Part shown: one piece after another, positions 32,060 to 38,053 of the stretch | How the letters are laid out: the number at the start of each line of letters is the position of its first letter | Position numbering within the stretch: the first letter of the stretch is position 1 | Assembly: GCA_023481165.1 (NCBI GenBank) | Contig: JAMCWO010000280.1 | Span: 1-38,053 of the forward strand | Origin: Planctomycetota bacterium | Lineage (GTDB): Bacteria; Planctomycetota; Phycisphaerae; Sedimentisphaerales; Anaerobacaceae | Length of the DNA stretch: 38,053 bases | Direction of reading: 5' to 3' | Program-made: the position numbers and the translations under genes | Notes under the pieces: model-generated | The model's database searches: none | What the model saw: only the letters and a program-made list of their open reading frames with translations | Told to the model about the DNA's origin: nothing

Positions 32060-32593
32060 ATGAGCAAATACGTAAAGCAGTTGGTGCAGGCGCAACTGGA
32101 AAAGAAGATCGGCGACGAGAAAATCTCGGATTTTCTGGTCGTGAGCGCCAAGGGGATCGGGGGGATTGACAACAATCTCATGCGGGGTGAGCTCAAGAAA
32201 AAGGGTATCCGCATGAGCGTGGTCAAGAATTCGCTTTTCACCCGGGCCTTGCGCAGCCGCCAGATGGACGGGGCCGCCCAGTTGTTCAGCGGGCCCTGCG
32301 CCGTGGTCTACGGCGGTGACAGCATCGTCGACGTCGCCAAGGAGACGGTCAACTGGGTGAAGAAGCTCAAGGTGCTGGAGCTCAAGGGGGCCTTTGTGGA
32401 CGGCACCCCCTTCGACAACAAGGGCGCGGAGCAATTGTCCAAGATGCCGACGCGTCTCGAGCTGCAGGGCCGGGTCGTCTCGTGCGCGCGCTCGCCCGGC
32501 GCCCGTGTGGCGGGGGCCTTGATGGGGCCGGCGGGAGTCATTGCCGGCTGCCTCAAGAGCATCATCGAAAAAGGGGAGAAACAGGCGGCTTGA
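32060..32593 (+). CDS. rplJ: Ribosomal protein L10
   Basis: The product is 177 aa. The N-terminal domain reads [40 protein letters not shown] and [18 protein letters not shown], then [16 protein letters not shown]. The C-terminal helix ([15 protein letters not shown]) anchors L12 dimers in the ribosomal stalk. The 103-bp gap before it is where an L10 autoregulatory leader often sits; only a simple hairpin was seen. rplL follows after 158 bp. Confidence 0.97.
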   Translation: MSKYVKQLVQAQLEKKIGDEKISDFLVVSAKGIGGIDNNLMRGELKKKGIRMSVVKNSLFTRALRSRQMDGAAQLFSGPCAVVYGGDSIVDVAKETVNWVKKLKVLELKGAFVDGTPFDNKGAEQLSKMPTRLELQGRVVSCARSPGARVAGALMGPAGVIAGCLKSIIEKGEKQAA

Positions 32594-32606
32594 TCATGTC
32601 TTTTGT

Positions 32607-32625
32607 CACCCGCCCGGCGCGGGTG
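32607..32625 (+). promoter_or_regulatory. Hairpin between rplJ and rplL
   Basis: CACCCG (32607-32612), 7-nt loop, CGGGTG (32620-32625). The stem lies 14 bp after the rplJ stop with no T-run after it. It may set the high rplL to rplJ ratio by mRNA processing or partial pausing. Confidence 0.4.
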
Positions 32626-32751
32626 TGGATGACGATAAACAAGCAAACATCGATTTCTACGAATGGCCCAGGTGGCTGTCCCGCACCGGGTTAAACGAGA
32701 CAACGGAGTCTCGGCTACCACAGGGCCCTGATGGTACAGGAGTTTGTTCCC

Positions 32752-33162
32752 ATGGCAGATGAAGGCAAGACGTGGAGCGGTCAGGTAACGGAACTGGGCG
32801 ACAAGATCGTCGCTTTGACCCTGATGCAGGCCAAGGAATTGGCGGATTATCTAAAGGAAGTCTACGGGATCGAGCCGGCGGCGGGCGGTGCCGTGATGGT
32901 CGCGGGCCCGGCGGCGGGCGCCGGGGCAGCGGCGGAAGCGGCCCCCGAGAAGTCCACCTTCGACGTGATCCTCACGGGCTTCGGCGATAAGAAGATCCAG
33001 GTCATCAAGGAAGTCCGGGCGATCACCAACCTGGGCCTCAAGGAAGCGAAAGAGCTGGTCGACGGCGTGCCCAAGCCGGTCAAGGAAGGCGCGAGCAAGG
33101 AAGACGCCGAGACCATCAAGAAGCAATTGGAGGCCGCCGGTGCCACCGTTGAGATCAAGTGA
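32752..33162 (+). CDS. rplL: Ribosomal protein L7/L12
   Basis: The product is 136 aa. ATG 32752 is chosen over 32731 because AGGAG lies about 8 nt upstream. The N-terminal dimerisation helices ([20 protein letters not shown]) are followed by an alanine- and glycine-rich hinge ([18 protein letters not shown]) and the conserved C-terminal domain ([38 protein letters not shown]). L12 dimers on L10 recruit translation GTPases such as the EF-Tu encoded upstream. Confidence 0.98.
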   Translation: MADEGKTWSGQVTELGDKIVALTLMQAKELADYLKEVYGIEPAAGGAVMVAGPAAGAGAAAEAAPEKSTFDVILTGFGDKKIQVIKEVRAITNLGLKEAKELVDGVPKPVKEGASKEDAETIKKQLEAAGATVEIK

Positions 33163-33256
33163 ACCTGAACCGCCTCTGGTGAGTATAGCTAAAAGGTATG
33201 CGCCCACACACGGAATCATAGACGCGAGATTCACTATCTTACCATAGGAGCATTAG

Positions 33257-37015
<3,759 letters not shown>

Positions 37016-37054
37016 ATCGGAAGGTCGAGTTAAGAGTCCATAAGGGGGCTTTAC

Positions 37055-38053
37055 ATGTTGGGAAACATCTACGATCGAATTAATGATTACGGTTCGGTCA
37101 AGATCTCGTTGGCCAGCCCCAATGATATTCGAAGCTGGTCGTTCGGGGAGGTCCGCAAACCCGAGACGATCAATTACCGGACGTACCGGCCGGAAAAGGA
37201 CGGTCTGTTCTGCGAGCGAATCTTCGGGCCGGAGCGCGACTGGGAGTGCGCCTGCGGCAAGTACAAAGGCACGAAGTTCAAGGGGATCATCTGCGACCGT
37301 TGCGGCGTCAAGGTGACCCACAGCCGGGTCCGCCGCAAGCGCATGGGCCACATCAATCTGGCCGCCCCGGTGCTGCACATCTGGTTCTTCAAGTCGATCC
37401 CCAACCGGCTCGGCACGATTCTGGGGATGAAAAGTTCGGATCTCGAGAAGATCATCTACTTCCAGGATTATGTGGTCACCGATCCGGGGACGACCGGTCT
37501 GAAAGCGAATCAGCTTCTCAGCGAAGAGGAATATCGCGACGCCGGCACCAAGTACGGCAACTCGTTCAAGGCCGGGATGGGCGCGGAGGCGATCAAGGCG
37601 CTGCTGGAGAATCTGGACCTCGATGTGCTCGGCGCCCATCTGCGCAAAGCCATCGCCAAGACCAACAGCAAGCAGAAGATCCGCGACCTGACCAAGCGGC
37701 TCAAGACCATCAACGAGATCAAGAACAGCAGCAACAAGGCGGAGTGGATGGTCCTGGAGGCCGTCCCGGTGATCCCGCCGGACCTGCGGCCCCTGGTGCT
37801 GCTGGAGCGGGACAACTTCGCGACCAGCGACCTGAACGACCTGTACCGGCGCATCATCAACCGGAACAACCGTCTCAAGAAGCTGATCGATCTCAACGCG
37901 CCGGAAGTGATTATCCGCAACGAAAAGCGCATGCTCCAGCAGGCCGTGGATTCGCTCCTGGACAACGGCCGGTGCCGCCGGCCGGTCCTGGGCAGCAACA
38001 ACCGGCCGCTGAAGTCCCTGACCGACATGATCAAGGGCAAGCAGGGGCGGTTC
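37055..38053 (+). CDS. rpoC: RNA polymerase beta' subunit, N-terminal part (cut by window edge)
   Basis: ATG 37055 follows AAGGGGG by about 7 nt; 333 codons are visible before the window ends. The start reads [20 protein letters not shown]. The zinc ribbon is [20 protein letters not shown] with its four cysteines, then [20 protein letters not shown], the clamp coiled-coil region and [18 protein letters not shown], ending at KGKQGRF, just before the active-site region. It is 39 bp after rpoB, as usual. Confidence 0.98.
   Translation, partial: MLGNIYDRINDYGSVKISLASPNDIRSWSFGEVRKPETINYRTYRPEKDGLFCERIFGPERDWECACGKYKGTKFKGIICDRCGVKVTHSRVRRKRMGHINLAAPVLHIWFFKSIPNRLGTILGMKSSDLEKIIYFQDYVVTDPGTTGLKANQLLSEEEYRDAGTKYGNSFKAGMGAEAIKALLENLDLDVLGAHLRKAIAKTNSKQKIRDLTKRLKTINEIKNSSNKAEWMVLEAVPVIPPDLRPLVLLERDNFATSDLNDLYRRIINRNNRLKKLIDLNAPEVIIRNEKRMLQQAVDSLLDNGRCRRPVLGSNNRPLKSLTDMIKGKQGRF

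Overview
The window looks like a chromosomal segment of a Planctomycetota bacterium, possibly Phycisphaerae-like. This is inferred from gene content and style, not from a search. Supporting signs are GC-rich DNA, an EF-Tu whose switch I differs from the usual bacterial form and resembles the planctomycete form as I remember it, an exported protein with a VPAPGA-type C-terminal sorting signal, several Tat-exported proteins, a eukaryote-type hexokinase, a secreted HEAT-repeat protein and intergenic DNA full of small dispersed repeats. Pta plus AckA points to acetate-forming or acetate-using metabolism.

Left part (1-8.3 kb): the start of 6-phosphogluconate dehydrogenase, a membrane-anchored hypothetical protein, an AAA/DUF4143 ATPase, then a minus-strand cluster SDR oxidoreductase > HAD phosphatase > LarA-family nickel-pincer racemase/epimerase, and a plus-strand Tat-exported M29 aminopeptidase followed by a cupin. 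The LarA homologue keeps the nickel-cofactor residues. A LarE (cofactor sulfur transferase) lies at 11.5 kb, so both the user and one maker of the cofactor are here. LarB and LarC are not.

Middle part (8.3-18.4 kb): an exported HAF-repeat protein, a decayed cupin tail, two small-partner/nucleotidyltransferase gene pairs on either side of a tRNA-Thr(CGT) gene, larE, an exported endonuclease/exonuclease/phosphatase-family protein, a NagB-PIG-L fusion, and pta-ackA.

Right-middle part (18.4-27.5 kb): a minus-strand run (Tat beta-propeller protein, lipoprotein, galE, hexokinase); a gene-free stretch of about 1.3 kb packed with short repeats plus a remnant of a surface-protein gene; a XerC/D-type recombinase that carries one of these repeats in frame; and a secreted HEAT-repeat protein.

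Right part (27.6-38.05 kb): the translation/transcription cluster tRNA-Thr(GGT)-tuf-rpmG-tRNA-Trp-secE-nusG-rplK-rplA-rplJ-rplL-rpoB-rpoC, with rpoC cut by the window edge.

The most unusual content is non-coding. (i) AATCNNN heptamer arrays occur at seven loci, one replacing the galE ribosome-binding region and one lying inside the recombinase gene. (ii) A 19-nt direct repeat occurs six times in about 620 bp. (iii) Two intergenic elements of unrelated sequence share the same three-way-junction fold. (iv) A 19-bp operator-like palindrome stands before the surface-protein remnant. All of this was read by eye; no database or folding program was used.
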